10,840 nt of DNA, from contig NZ_JACJUV010000006.1 of assembly GCF_014218805.1 (NCBI RefSeq), positions 1 through 10,840 on the forward strand. Reading direction: 5' to 3'. This document shows, in pieces, positions 1-7,891 of the stretch. How positions within the stretch are numbered: the first letter of the stretch is position 1; every line of letters starts with the position of its first letter. The stretch comes from Teredinibacter franksiae (lineage in GTDB: Bacteria; Pseudomonadota; Gammaproteobacteria; Pseudomonadales; Cellvibrionaceae). The notes under the pieces are model-generated. The model was not told where the DNA came from, did no database searches, and saw nothing but the letters and a program-made list of their open reading frames with translations. A program made the position numbers and the translations under genes.

Positions 1-1113
1 CTCAGTATTGTCTCGAGAACTTTTGTCCAGGTGCTCTAAAGTTATTGCCAGTTCATTTTCTAATGCGTCGAGACTACTGCTACCGGCGCCAGCGCCCCGC
101 CCCCCGGAAGTACCGGTTACATCTTCAGGGGAGGACAAGCTCACACGCCCACCCACTTCCTCTGAACTTTCTTCGTAGGACGATATCGACTTACTGCCTT
201 CAAGTTGAGCGCCAGCCACGCCCAAGTTCGACTCAGAGCCTCCGGTCCACTGCGAATTCTGCACAGCGACTTCGCTCACCGCCTGCCGTTTGGAGTATTC
301 AACAATTTGTTCGCGGTCTGGCACCCGAAGAATTTGGCCTTTTCGCAACAAATTGATGTTGTTGTTAATAAATGCTTCTGGATTTAAGCGTTGGATAGCC
401 AGCATGGTCTGCTGAATTGATACGGCTCGATCAGGTCTAACGCGAGAGGCAATTTCCCACAACGTATCATTGGCCTTAACCGGCCCATATGAATCGTCTG
501 CGTAGGACTCCGCTGACGCACTGCCCTGATAGCTCGAAGCGGTGCTTTGTTGAGTAACGCTAGGACGACTAGGAGCCTCATCAAAGTTTGAACGAGGATT
601 GTAATTTGATGGCTTTCTTGTATCGGCGGCAGGTGAAGCCCCTAGTGCAATAGTATTCTGCTGTTGCACTTGCTGGGATTGCGCACCGGTTACCGGAGCG
701 GCCTGTTGATCGGAAAAAACAGGCAGGTCCATTAACAACGTATATTCTCGAAGAAGACGACCGCTGGGCCATTGCGCCTGAAGAACAAAGTTAACGAAGG
801 GTTCACGAACCTGCTTTTGAGAAGTAACGAGAATAACCGGGCCGTTGGGGCCATTCAATTCCACTTTAAACTTCAAATTGGTTAGAAAGTATGGGCGGTC
901 TACGCCAACACGCTCAAAATCTTCAGGAGAAGCCAAGCCTACAAGAATTTCACTGACTGTGAGATCCCTAGCTTGCAGCAACTGAATTTCGGCGTTCAGT
1001 GGCTGATTCAATGAGGATTTAAGGGTTATTTCACCAAGCCCCAACGCAAAAACCGACGGCGATACAACAATCGCAATCGTGGTCAGGAGCAAAGCCAGTA
1101 TTCGACGACCCAT
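1..1113 (-). CDS. fimV: FimV-type polar hub / pilus assembly protein, N-terminal part (runs off left edge)
   Basis: 371 codons are open from ATG 1113-1111 to the window edge, so the C-terminal part is missing. An AAGGA ribosome site lies 7 nt before the ATG. Residues 1-23 form a signal peptide (MGRR, a hydrophobic core, SVFA cut site); the mature start LGLGEITLKSSLNQPLNAEI is typical of FimV. Residues 24-131 are the conserved periplasmic N-domain. Residues 132-205 are a Gln/Ser/Pro-rich linker. About 210-268 is a LysM peptidoglycan-binding domain (GPVKANDTLWEIASRVRP ... LLRKGQILRVPDREQ). After that the sequence becomes Ser/Glu/Gly-rich and low in complexity, with a helical stretch (SLDALENELAITLEHLD) starting near the edge. 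In Pseudomonas, FimV is an inner-membrane polar organiser needed for type IV pilus assembly and twitching; its cytoplasmic TPR end would lie beyond this window. It sits downstream of asd, as in Pseudomonas, but the asd terminator suggests separate transcription. Confidence 0.92.
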   Translation of the reverse strand, partial: MGRRILALLLTTIAIVVSPSVFALGLGEITLKSSLNQPLNAEIQLLQARDLTVSEILVGLASPEDFERVGVDRPYFLTNLKFKVELNGPNGPVILVTSQKQVREPFVNFVLQAQWPSGRLLREYTLLMDLPVFSDQQAAPVTGAQSQQVQQQNTIALGASPAADTRKPSNYNPRSNFDEAPSRPSVTQQSTASSYQGSASAESYADDSYGPVKANDTLWEIASRVRPDRAVSIQQTMLAIQRLNPEAFINNNINLLRKGQILRVPDREQIVEYSKRQAVSEVAVQNSQWTGGSESNLGVAGAQLEGSKSISSYEESSEEVGGRVSLSSPEDVTGTSGGRGAGAGSSSLDALENELAITLEHLDKSSRDNTE

Positions 1114-1418
1114 AAGAGAATCCTTGTAATATTAAACCAGAATGGCGCGCATTACTTCTTGCGAAATAGCACCCAATTCTGGACTGCAGTACCCTCGGTC
1201 TTACCCTCGGCCCGAAAACCTCGAATAATCTTTCAGTATTGGTCGTAAGTATTCATTATAAATAGGTTTTTTTCAACTTCTAGGCTATTGAAAAGCCCCT
1301 AATAGGGCACAATTTGATGACGAAAATAGGGTTCGGCGCCAAATTAACGCCTACTTTTTAACCGATTTTTGTTCTGCTGTACTATTTTTTAACCATCAGC
1401 TTGTTGCTCCCCACCAAC
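1114..1418 (-). other. fimV upstream intergenic region
   Basis: No gene is visible in this stretch of about 305 nt on either strand. It should carry the fimV promoter. On the minus strand a TATAAT hexamer (plus-strand 1255-1260) is a good -10, but the hexamer 17 nt further upstream is a poor -35, so the call is weak. A 9-bp direct repeat TACCCTCGG (1190-1198 and 1202-1210, period 12) lies between this -10 and the fimV start. A small GCCC/GGGC dyad at 1295-1308 lies upstream of it. Confidence 0.4.
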
Positions 1419-1446
1419 AAAAAGGCCCGAGCAATTCGCTCGAGCC
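1419..1446 (-). terminator. Intrinsic terminator of the leuCDB-asd operon
   Basis: Read on the minus strand, GGCTCGAGC and GCTCGGGCC form a 9-bp stem with one G-U pair around a 5-nt GAATT loop, followed at once by TTTTTG. It starts about 30 nt after the intended asd stop at 1476. The other strand has no T-run, so it acts on minus-strand transcripts and separates asd from fimV. Confidence 0.9.
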
Positions 1447-1495
1447 CATTTCTCGCGGCTTCGATTCTACGCGAATTATTGCTCGCGTAGTATTT

Positions 1496-2581
1496 TTAGC
1501 ATCCTGCGAAGCGGTTCTGCCGCCCCCAAAGCAACTGGTCGCCCACTGTAAATGCTGAAAGGTACTCTGGCCCCATCGACATTTTTCGCAGCCTGCCTAC
1601 GGGTATAGCGAGCGTGCCCGTAACTTTAGTAGGGGTTAGCTCCTGCAGTGTGATATCGCGGTCATTAGGAATAACCTTAACCCAGTCATTAGCGTTAGCC
1701 ATTATGCTCTCAACATCACCGAGCGGTACATCTTTTGTCAGCTTAATAGTGAGCGCCTGACTGTGGCAGCGCATCGCACCAACACGCACGCAAATACCAT
1801 CAATTGGGATGGGATTAGCCGATCGGCCAAGAATCTTGTTCGTCTCTACTTCCGCTTTCCACTCTTCCTTGCTCTGCCGACTATCCAACTGCTTATCAAT
1901 GTACGGTAGTAAGCTACCGGCTAATGGCGCACCGAAACGGTCAATACTGAGTTCCTCGCGCATCGCAGAAACCACCTTCCGGTCAATATCTAGAATAGCT
2001 GAAGCCGGGTCTGCAAGATCGCTGGCAACACAATCGCGTATTTCTCCCATCTGCGTAATCAGCTCACGCATGTTCTGTGCGCCGGCCCCACTAGCCGCCT
2101 GATAGGTCATCGCTGAAGTCCACTCCACTAGACCTTCGCGAAATAATCCACCCAGCCCCATAAGCATCAAACTAACGGTACAGTTACCACCGATATAGTT
2201 TTTAACGCCTTTGGCCAAGCCGTCTCGAATAACGTCGTCATTCACGGGATCCAATACAATCAATGCACTATCGTCCATCCGTAACGACGAAGCGGCATCA
2301 ATCCAGTAACCCTGCCACCCGCTTTCACGCAGCTTATTGAATACGGCGCCGGTGTAATCGCCACCCTGACATGAAATGATAGCTTCCATTTTTGTAAGCT
2401 CATCAATATCAAAAGCGTCTTTTAGCACAGGCGCCTCTACACCAACATTTGGCGCGGTTCCGCCAACATTGGAGGTAGTAAAGAAAACCGGCTCTAGGCC
2501 TACAAAATCATTTTCTTCCAGCATCCGCCCCATCAAGACGGAGCCCACCATGCCTCTCCATCCTACAAATCCAACTCTCAT
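1496..2581 (-). CDS. asd: Aspartate-semialdehyde dehydrogenase, C-terminus frameshifted
   Basis: Asd reduces aspartyl-4-phosphate to aspartate semialdehyde with NADPH, feeding Lys/DAP, Met and Thr synthesis in the cytosol. The 361-residue frame shows the NADP-binding start [15 protein letters not shown] (residues 3-17), the catalytic Cys134 in GGNCTVSLM, the substrate motif [16 protein letters not shown] (159-174) and His273 in [12 protein letters not shown]. It follows leuB by 31 nt with only a weak ribosome site. The end is odd: after LLWG (residue 353) the frame reads RQNRFAGC and stops at 1496. One more C in the C-run at 1523-1527 would give [15 protein letters not shown] and a stop at 1476, for a total of 368 residues. 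That tail closely matches the usual end of gammaproteobacterial Asd. The gene is therefore probably intact in the organism, with a base missing here; a real frameshift is the alternative. Confidence 0.95.
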   Translation of the reverse strand: MRVGFVGWRGMVGSVLMGRMLEENDFVGLEPVFFTTSNVGGTAPNVGVEAPVLKDAFDIDELTKMEAIISCQGGDYTGAVFNKLRESGWQGYWIDAASSLRMDDSALIVLDPVNDDVIRDGLAKGVKNYIGGNCTVSLMLMGLGGLFREGLVEWTSAMTYQAASGAGAQNMRELITQMGEIRDCVASDLADPASAILDIDRKVVSAMREELSIDRFGAPLAGSLLPYIDKQLDSRQSKEEWKAEVETNKILGRSANPIPIDGICVRVGAMRCHSQALTIKLTKDVPLGDVESIMANANDWVKVIPNDRDITLQELTPTKVTGTLAIPVGRLRKMSMGPEYLSAFTVGDQLLWGRQNRFAGC

Positions 2582-2612
2582 GATTATTACTCTTGCTAAG
2601 GTTTAAATTAAT

Positions 2613-3692
2613 TTAGTGCGCTAATGCCGCAACAACCGCATCACCCATTTCATCGGTAGACACCTTTGTCATGCCGTCCGAATAAATATCCGCCGAACGC
2701 AAGCCGTCATCGAGTACTTTACCCACAGCTGCTTCTATCGCATCGGCTGCATCCGAGCGATCTAACGAGTAGCGTAAAAGCATTGCCGCTGACAATATTG
2801 TGGCCAACGGGTTTGCAATTCCCTGCCCGGCAATATCCGGCGCAGAACCATGAACGGGTTCGTAGAGCCCGCTTCGATCTTTATTCAACGATGCCGATGG
2901 AAGCATGCCGATTGAACCTGTAAGCATTGCCGCCGTATCCGACAGAATATCGCCAAACATATTACCCGTTACAATCACATCGAATTGTTTAGGCGCTCGC
3001 ACCAACTGCATGGCAGCGTTATCAACATACATATGCGACAGTTCAACTTCTGGGTATTCGCGAGAAAGCGATTGGATCACCTCCCTCCATAGCACCGTTG
3101 CCTCTAGTACATTGGCTTTATCAACGGAGCAAACACGTTTATCGCGCTTCATGGCCATCTCAAACGCGGTGCGACCAATGCGTTCAACTTCATGCTCTGA
3201 ATAAACGTAGGTGTTATAACCCTGGCGCTCACCGTTATCCAAAATTCGAATACCACGGGGTTCGCCAAAATATATCCCGCCGGTGAGTTCGCGCACTATT
3301 AATATATCCAAACCGGCTACCAGCTCAGGCTTTAAGGACGAGGCATCGGCCAACTGCGGGTATAAAATTGCAGGTCGCAAATTGGCAAACAAGCCCATTT
3401 CATAGCGAATTTTTAGCAGGCCTTTTTCTGGTCGGATATTCGAATCCAGCGCATCCCATTTAGGGCCGCCAACGGCACCCATCAACACAGCATCGGCGGC
3501 TTGGCATTTTTCCAGAGTTGAGTTCGCCAGAGGAACGCCGTGCTCATCTATAGCGCACCCACCAATCAAATCCCTCTCATATTTAAGCCCCAACTTGAAT
3601 TTGGTATCAACCGCTTCAAGCACCTTCACCGCTTCGGCAACAATTTCGGGGCCAATACCATCACCTGGTAACAGTACAATTTTTTTACTCAA
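2613..3692 (-). CDS. leuB: 3-isopropylmalate dehydrogenase
   Basis: LeuB oxidises and decarboxylates 3-isopropylmalate with NAD+ to 2-oxoisocaproate, the last step specific to leucine. The frame of 359 residues is full length for the family. Visible are the N-terminal [12 protein letters not shown], substrate arginines around R96, R106 and R134, the catalytic Tyr141 in [14 protein letters not shown] and Lys192 in SVDKANVLE. Metal-binding aspartates include D224 (MYVDNAAM), D248 and D252 ([14 protein letters not shown]). The NAD-binding end [19 protein letters not shown] spans about 278-296. The start is TTG at 3692-3690, giving [20 protein letters not shown] ribosome site lies 7 nt before it, and no in-frame ATG fits. 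It lies 27 nt after leuD and 31 nt before asd in one transcription unit. Confidence 0.97.
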   Translation of the reverse strand: MSKKIVLLPGDGIGPEIVAEAVKVLEAVDTKFKLGLKYERDLIGGCAIDEHGVPLANSTLEKCQAADAVLMGAVGGPKWDALDSNIRPEKGLLKIRYEMGLFANLRPAILYPQLADASSLKPELVAGLDILIVRELTGGIYFGEPRGIRILDNGERQGYNTYVYSEHEVERIGRTAFEMAMKRDKRVCSVDKANVLEATVLWREVIQSLSREYPEVELSHMYVDNAAMQLVRAPKQFDVIVTGNMFGDILSDTAAMLTGSIGMLPSASLNKDRSGLYEPVHGSAPDIAGQGIANPLATILSAAMLLRYSLDRSDAADAIEAAVGKVLDDGLRSADIYSDGMTKVSTDEMGDAVVAALAH

Positions 3693-3719
3693 GGTGTTTC
3701 CCTCTCAATAAAAAACATG

Positions 3720-4364
3720 TTAATTAATTGCACCGAACAACCAGGGTTTTTCGGTGCGACGCTTACCTTCGTAGGCCGTTATATTGTCCGCTTCCTGGAG
3801 GGTAAGGCTAATATCATCAAAACCATTTAACAGGCAGTGCTTACGAAACTCATCAACTTCAAAGGCGTATTCTGCCGTATTCGAAACAACTTTTTGTTGT
3901 TCAAGATCGATTGTGAGTTCGAATCCTTCCTGGTCGTACATCTGCTTAAACAGCGTGTCCACGTCGTTCTCTGCTAGCACAATCGGCAACAGCGCATTTT
4001 TGAAGCAGTTATTATAAAAAATATCAGCAAAACTCGGCGCTATAACAGCGCGAAACCCATACTCATCAAGCGCCCAGGGTGCATGTTCGCGACTGGAGCC
4101 ACAGCCAAAGTTTTCGCGCGCAAGAAGAACACTGGCGCCACTGTACCGTGGAGAATTCAGCGGGAACGATGGGTTGAGCGGTCGCAAGCTATTGTCTTTC
4201 CCAGGCTCACCTTCATCAAGATAGCGTAATTCATCAAAAAGGTTAGGGCCGAACCCTGATCTCTTGATGGATTTTAGAAATTGCTTCGGAATAATTAAAT
4301 CGGTATCAACATTGGCCCGATCCATAGGCGCAACAATCCCCGTCAGCTTAGTGAAACTTTTCAT
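3720..4364 (-). CDS. leuD: 3-isopropylmalate dehydratase small subunit
   Basis: LeuD is the swivel-domain subunit that pairs with LeuC to convert 2-isopropylmalate to 3-isopropylmalate by dehydration and rehydration. At 214 residues it has the usual length. The N-terminus [21 protein letters not shown] and the substrate loop [20 protein letters not shown] (residues 80-99) are typical of the family. Its ATG overlaps the leuC stop in an ATGA (4361-4364). A strong AGGAGGG site lies 6 nt upstream, inside the end of leuC, so translation is probably coupled and gives matched subunit amounts. Confidence 0.97.
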   Translation of the reverse strand: MKSFTKLTGIVAPMDRANVDTDLIIPKQFLKSIKRSGFGPNLFDELRYLDEGEPGKDNSLRPLNPSFPLNSPRYSGASVLLARENFGCGSSREHAPWALDEYGFRAVIAPSFADIFYNNCFKNALLPIVLAENDVDTLFKQMYDQEGFELTIDLEQQKVVSNTAEYAFEVDEFRKHCLLNGFDDISLTLQEADNITAYEGKRRTEKPWLFGAIN

Positions 4365-5794
4365 TCTGCGCCCTCCTGAAAACTACGTACGTCAACAAAA
4401 TGACCCGCTATTGCGGCTGCAGCGGCCATCGCAGGGCTTACCAAATGCGTACGCCCACCATAACCCTGCCGACCTTCAAAGTTGCGATTTGACGTTGAAG
4501 CGCAATGCTCCCCATCACCTAGTCGGTCGGCATTCATCGCCAAGCACATAGAACACCCAGGCTCTCGCCATTCAATGTTCGCCGCCTGAAAAACCTCGTG
4601 AAGTCCCTCGGATTCGGCTTGAGCTTTCACACTACCCGAACCCGGAACAACGATGGCCTCTTTAACAGACGCCGCCTTAGTACGTCCCTTTACCACTTCA
4701 GCAGCAGCACGAATATCTTCTATACGTGAATTGGTGCAAGACCCGATGAACACACGGTCAAGCTTAATCGATTCAATAGCCTGACCTGCCAACAAGCCCA
4801 TATAGTCAAGAGCACGCGTTATGCCCGCGGCTTTTACGGCATCAGGTTCCTGCTCTGGGTCTGGTATAAAACCGTCGATTGGCAACACCATTTCAGGTGA
4901 TGTACCCCAGCTCACCTGCGGTTTAATCGCTCCACCATCCAACACCACCGTGCGATCAAACTCGGCTCCCTCATCAGAATGCAAGTCTTTCCAATGGGTG
5001 ACCGCCTGCTCCCATTGAGCTGCCGTAGGCGCAAACAAACGCCCCTTAACATAATCAATGGTAGTGTCGTCTACCGCGACCATACCGGCACGGGCACCGG
5101 CCTCAATGGCCATATTGCATACCGTTAGGCGCCCTTCCATGGTCATAGCACGAAACACATCCCCACCGAATTCAATAGCGTAGCCATTACCTCCAGCAGT
5201 GCCAATCTCGGCAATAATCGCGAGGACAACATCTTTTGACGTTACCCCCTTACCCAATACACCATCGACACGCACCAGCATGTTTTTCATTTTTTTGGCA
5301 ACCAAGCACTGAGTAGCCATCACATGCTCAACCTCACTGGTACCGATACCAAACGCTAACGCACCCAACGCGCCGTTGGTTGAAGTATGAGAATCACCGC
5401 AGACAATGGTCATACCAGGAAGGCATGCACCCGTTTCTGGCCCCACAACGTGGACGATACCCTGGCGGTGGTCATTAATCTTGAATTCCACAATCCCCAG
5501 TTCGTCACAATTATCATCAAGTGTCTTCACCTGGATTTTAGACACGGGATCGGCAATACCCTCTACACCAGAAGCTCGCTCAGCCGCGGTGGTGGGTACA
5601 TTGTGGTCGGGAGTAGCCAGCACGCTGTCGACCCGCCACGGCTTTCGGCCCGCTAATCGCAGCCCCTCGAACGCCTGCGGCGATGTCACTTCGTGCACAA
5701 TATGGCGATCTATATAGATGAGCGACGAACCATCATCTCGCTGGGTGACAACGTGGTCATTCCAGAGTTTGTCGTAAAGCGTTCTAGCCTTCAT
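4361..5794 (-). CDS. leuC: 3-isopropylmalate dehydratase large subunit
   Basis: LeuC is the aconitase-type subunit with the [4Fe-4S] cluster that isomerises 2-isopropylmalate together with LeuD. From ATG 5794-5792 it has 477 residues, normal for the family. The start [11 protein letters not shown] matches family N-termini. Cluster ligands are Cys353 ([10 protein letters not shown]) and Cys414/Cys417 ([11 protein letters not shown]). Other signatures are [10 protein letters not shown] (60-69), [20 protein letters not shown] (132-151) and [14 protein letters not shown] (431-444). The frame extends upstream to a TTG at 5806, but that TTG lies within the TTGAGGT ribosome site 6 nt before the ATG, so the ATG is the better start. 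It is the first gene of leuC-leuD-leuB-asd. Expression is likely controlled by the divergent LysR protein through the operator at 5883-5897. Confidence 0.97.
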   Translation of the reverse strand: MKARTLYDKLWNDHVVTQRDDGSSLIYIDRHIVHEVTSPQAFEGLRLAGRKPWRVDSVLATPDHNVPTTAAERASGVEGIADPVSKIQVKTLDDNCDELGIVEFKINDHRQGIVHVVGPETGACLPGMTIVCGDSHTSTNGALGALAFGIGTSEVEHVMATQCLVAKKMKNMLVRVDGVLGKGVTSKDVVLAIIAEIGTAGGNGYAIEFGGDVFRAMTMEGRLTVCNMAIEAGARAGMVAVDDTTIDYVKGRLFAPTAAQWEQAVTHWKDLHSDEGAEFDRTVVLDGGAIKPQVSWGTSPEMVLPIDGFIPDPEQEPDAVKAAGITRALDYMGLLAGQAIESIKLDRVFIGSCTNSRIEDIRAAAEVVKGRTKAASVKEAIVVPGSGSVKAQAESEGLHEVFQAANIEWREPGCSMCLAMNADRLGDGEHCASTSNRNFEGRQGYGGRTHLVSPAMAAAAAIAGHFVDVRSFQEGAE

Positions 5795-5831
5795 GGCGAA
5801 CCTCAATTAGGAAATATCTTAGAAAGGCGGA

Positions 5832-5861
5832 ATCTTAAGCGCTTCAGACCAATAACTCCAA
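5832..5861 (-). promoter_or_regulatory. Possible leuC promoter
   Basis: On the minus strand TTGGAG (5861-5856) and TAAGAT (5837-5832) are separated by 18 nt. Both are only partial matches to sigma70 boxes, as expected of an activator-dependent promoter. Transcription would start near 5825, about 30 nt before the leuC ATG. That places the LysR operator centre (5890) near -65, the usual recognition position for LysR activators. The call rests mainly on this geometry. Confidence 0.35.
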
Positions 5862-5882
5862 TTCATTATTTTTATCTTTTGG

Positions 5883-5897
5883 ATTCCCTGAAGGAAT
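5883..5897. promoter_or_regulatory. LysR-type operator (T-N11-A dyad)
   Basis: ATTCC-CTGAA-GGAAT is a perfect 5+5 bp inverted repeat with a 5-bp centre. The T of the left arm and the A of the right arm are exactly 11 nt apart, matching the T-N11-A rule for LysR-family sites. It lies in the 149-nt region between leuC and the LysR gene, 47 nt before the regulator ATG, so it could serve both leuC activation and autoregulation. Confidence 0.6.
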
Positions 5898-5943
5898 AGA
5901 GTAAGGTTTTGATGTCGCTACACTCACCCAAAAGCACACGACA

Positions 5944-6816
5944 ATGGATACAGAGTCTCTTAAAGCCTTTCTTGCAGTAACTAAGCACCGATCTTTTTCC
6001 GAAGCCGGAGAGGAATTACACATAACTCAACCTGCCGTAAGTAAAAGAATAGCAGCGTTAGAAGAAAGTTTACGGCACGCGCTTTTCAACCGCTTAGGGC
6101 GAGACGTCACGCTGACAGAAGCCGGTGAAAACCTGCTCCCACTCGCAGAACAGATTTTGCGTGACATGCGTGAAACCGAGCGCCGTATTCGAGAGCTTAG
6201 CGGTGAAATATCCGGCACACTTAAAGTCGCCACCAGTCATCATATTGGCCTGCATCATTTACCACCGGTACTGCACGCGTTTACATCCGCCCACCCTCAC
6301 GTCAACCTGCAGTTTGAGTTTTTAGATTCAGAGCAGGCACACGAACGAATAGCCCGCGGGGAATGCGAGCTGGCCGTTGTGACCCTGGCGCCCAAATTGG
6401 TGCCGCCGTTACGCGGAGAGGTTATCTGGGCAGACCCTTTGGTCTTTGTTGGCGCCCCCAAGCATGTATTAGCCCAACAGGCACACATAACACTTCATGA
6501 ACTAGGTAATTACCCGGCAATATTACCCGACCTAAACACCTTTACTGGCAGACTAGTAAAAGAAAGGTTCGACAGGGAAGGTATCAAGTTGCAGTTAAAT
6601 ATGACTACCAACTACCTTGAGACCATAAAAATGATGGTGTCTGTTGGGCTGGGCTGGAGCGTACTACCAAAATCAATGGTTGATAATCACATAAGCGAGA
6701 TACCCGTCGCCGATATCGGCCTGCAGCGTAACCTCGGTGTTGTTACCCATGGCAAACGCACGCTAGGCAATGCAGCAGCGGCCTTCTTTGATGTAATCCG
6801 TAATAGTGTTCTATGA
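5944..6816 (+). CDS. LysR-family transcriptional regulator, divergent from leuC
   Basis: The 290 residues show the standard LysR plan. Residues 1-60 are the winged helix-turn-helix (SFSEAGEELHITQPAVSKRI, residues 17-36, then FNRLGRDVTLTEAG). A linker helix follows at about 61-90, with an effector-binding domain from about 92 (GTLKVATSHHIGLHHLPPVL). The start MDTESLKAFLAV is the family norm; no clear ribosome site precedes the ATG. It is transcribed away from leuC. A LysR gene in this position is also known in Pseudomonas (beside leuC), which suggests control of the leu operon, with a leucine-pathway intermediate as a plausible but unproven effector. No convincing terminator follows; only a weak GCGG/CCGC hairpin at 6822-6834 is seen. 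Confidence 0.93.
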   Translation: MDTESLKAFLAVTKHRSFSEAGEELHITQPAVSKRIAALEESLRHALFNRLGRDVTLTEAGENLLPLAEQILRDMRETERRIRELSGEISGTLKVATSHHIGLHHLPPVLHAFTSAHPHVNLQFEFLDSEQAHERIARGECELAVVTLAPKLVPPLRGEVIWADPLVFVGAPKHVLAQQAHITLHELGNYPAILPDLNTFTGRLVKERFDREGIKLQLNMTTNYLETIKMMVSVGLGWSVLPKSMVDNHISEIPVADIGLQRNLGVVTHGKRTLGNAAAAFFDVIRNSVL

Positions 6817-6891
6817 ACACGGCGGACAAACCGCTCAACCTTTCATCTTTTCACACTTTCCATTAGCATTATTTGCTATACATTAGGAAGG

Positions 6892-6919
6892 TTGTGCTAC
6901 TTATAGTCCTATTTATAGT
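6892..6919 (+). promoter_or_regulatory. Possible promoter of the outer-membrane protein gene
   Basis: TTGTGC (6892-6897) and TATAGT (6914-6919) are 16 nt apart. The -10 hexamer lies in the second 12-bp repeat unit, and every unit offers the same TATAGT. An alternative extended -10, TGCTATACA, lies just upstream (6875-6882 region) but lacks a -35. Either would give a transcript whose leader contains most of the repeat array. Confidence 0.4.
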
Positions 6920-6972
6920 CCTATTTATAGTCCTATTTATAGTCCTATTTATAGTCCTATTTATAGTCATAT
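6901..6972 (+). repeat. 12-bp tandem repeat, six units, in the leader of an outer-membrane protein gene
   Basis: The unit TTATAGTCCTAT occurs five times without error from 6901 to 6960. A sixth unit at 6961-6972 has one change (TTATAGTCATAT). The array ends 25 nt before the ATG of the barrel gene. It is non-coding, AT-rich and without spacers. Each unit includes a -10-like TATAGT. Perfect identity suggests recent slippage-type expansion. Confidence 0.97.
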
Positions 6973-6997
6973 TGATAACGAAACAAGGTAAAAAACT

Positions 6998-7789
6998 ATG
7001 AAGATCTCCCTTCATCCATTAGGTAAAACACTCTGCATCGCTGGTGTTGCGGCTGGCGCAGTCCTCTCCGCTAATATCGCAAGTGCCGACACAATTTTAG
7101 GTATTTACGGTGGCGTCGGCACCTGGACAACCAACATTGATGGCTCGCTGGGAATAGACGACGAACCAATCACAACCAACGAACTAGGCATGAGCGCCGA
7201 TGACAGCGTATTTTTCTATATAGCACTCGAGCATCCCATCCCGCTTATTCCCAACATAAAGCTGCATCACTCCTCCTTAAAGAGCAACGGACAGGCGGTA
7301 GTTGAGCGAGAATTCACCTGGGACGAAATCACCTTTCCTGCCGATACAGACACCACGACGGTCATCGACTTCACTCAAACTGACATTACGCTTTACTACG
7401 AAATTCTCGATAACTGGGTGAGCTTGGACGTCGGCTTAACGGCAAAGGTACTAGACGGCACAGCCTATGCGTTCGCAGAGCAAGAAGGGCTAGACCCCAT
7501 AGAAGAAACTGTTGAGTTAACCGGCGCCCTACCCTTACTTTACGGTATGGCACGGATAGATCTACCATTAACCGGCGCCTATGTTGCAGGTCACATAAAT
7601 TACATCAGCTATGACAATAGCACCATTAGCGATATCGATGTAAAAGTTGGCTGGCTCTTTGAAAGTGTTCTGGACGTAGGTGCAGAGCTGGGCTACAAGC
7701 AATTGAAACTGGAACTTTCGGACTTTGAAGACAGTAACGCCGACCTAACTTTCGATGGGCCGTACTTGAACCTAGCCCTGCACTTCTAG
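6998..7789 (+). CDS. Outer-membrane beta-barrel protein, TIGR04219-like
   Basis: The 263-residue protein has a signal peptide (MKISLHPLGK, a hydrophobic core, cut after SANIASA at residue 30). The mature start DTILGIYGGVGTWTTNIDGS fits small Gram-negative barrels of the TIGR04219 type, as does the segment VFFYIALEHPIPLIPNIKL. Alternating polar and hydrophobic strands follow (TDITLYYEILDNWVSLDVGL, VAGHINYISY, LDVGAELGYKQLKLEL). It ends in a Phe (YLNLALHF), the usual C-terminal signal for insertion by the BAM machinery. It is rich in Asp and Glu. An AAGGT ribosome site lies about 9 nt before the ATG. It is a single-gene unit with its own leader and terminator. The transported or bound ligand is unknown; the family assignment is from memory of its motifs. 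Confidence 0.85.
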   Translation: MKISLHPLGKTLCIAGVAAGAVLSANIASADTILGIYGGVGTWTTNIDGSLGIDDEPITTNELGMSADDSVFFYIALEHPIPLIPNIKLHHSSLKSNGQAVVEREFTWDEITFPADTDTTTVIDFTQTDITLYYEILDNWVSLDVGLTAKVLDGTAYAFAEQEGLDPIEETVELTGALPLLYGMARIDLPLTGAYVAGHINYISYDNSTISDIDVKVGWLFESVLDVGAELGYKQLKLELSDFEDSNADLTFDGPYLNLALHF

Positions 7790-7833
7790 TACAAAGTAAC
7801 GTTCATCTACTTTCAAAGTACCTTGTACACACC

Positions 7834-7857
7834 AAAAAGGGCCATTCGGCCTTTTTT
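7834..7857. terminator. Bidirectional intrinsic terminator between convergent genes
   Basis: AAAAAGGGCC and GGCCTTTTTT flank a 4-nt ATTC loop and give a 10-bp stem with one G-U pair. T-runs exist in both reading directions. It lies 45 nt after the barrel gene and 35 nt after the end of the minus-strand gene at 7892, so it can end both transcripts. Confidence 0.9.
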
Positions 7858-7891
7858 ACCCTTGTGCACTTCATACTAAAACAGACACTAT

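Noticed and set aside
1295..1308. GCCC/GGGC dyad upstream of fimV
   Set aside because: Short arms, no link to a clear promoter or terminator.
1809..2102. Long plus-strand open frame inside asd
   Set aside because: Shadow of the clearly coding asd minus-strand frame; the same applies to frames opposite leuB, leuC and the LysR gene.
3689..3718. Nine-codon frame ending in a TGA that overlaps the leuB TTG
   Set aside because: No ribosome site before its ATG; the overlap with leuB is probably chance, and the leuB ribosome site is independent.
5819..5866. 15-residue frame MNWSYWSEALKIPPF upstream of leuC as a leucine attenuator leader
   Set aside because: It has one Leu codon, two Trp codons, no ribosome site and no following terminator hairpin.
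6822..6834. GCGG-ACAAA-CCGC hairpin after the LysR gene as a terminator
   Set aside because: Only a 4-5 bp stem and no T-run.
6901..6972. Possible CRISPR-like array
   Set aside because: Units are 12 bp, contiguous and have no spacers; no cas genes are nearby. It is a simple tandem repeat.
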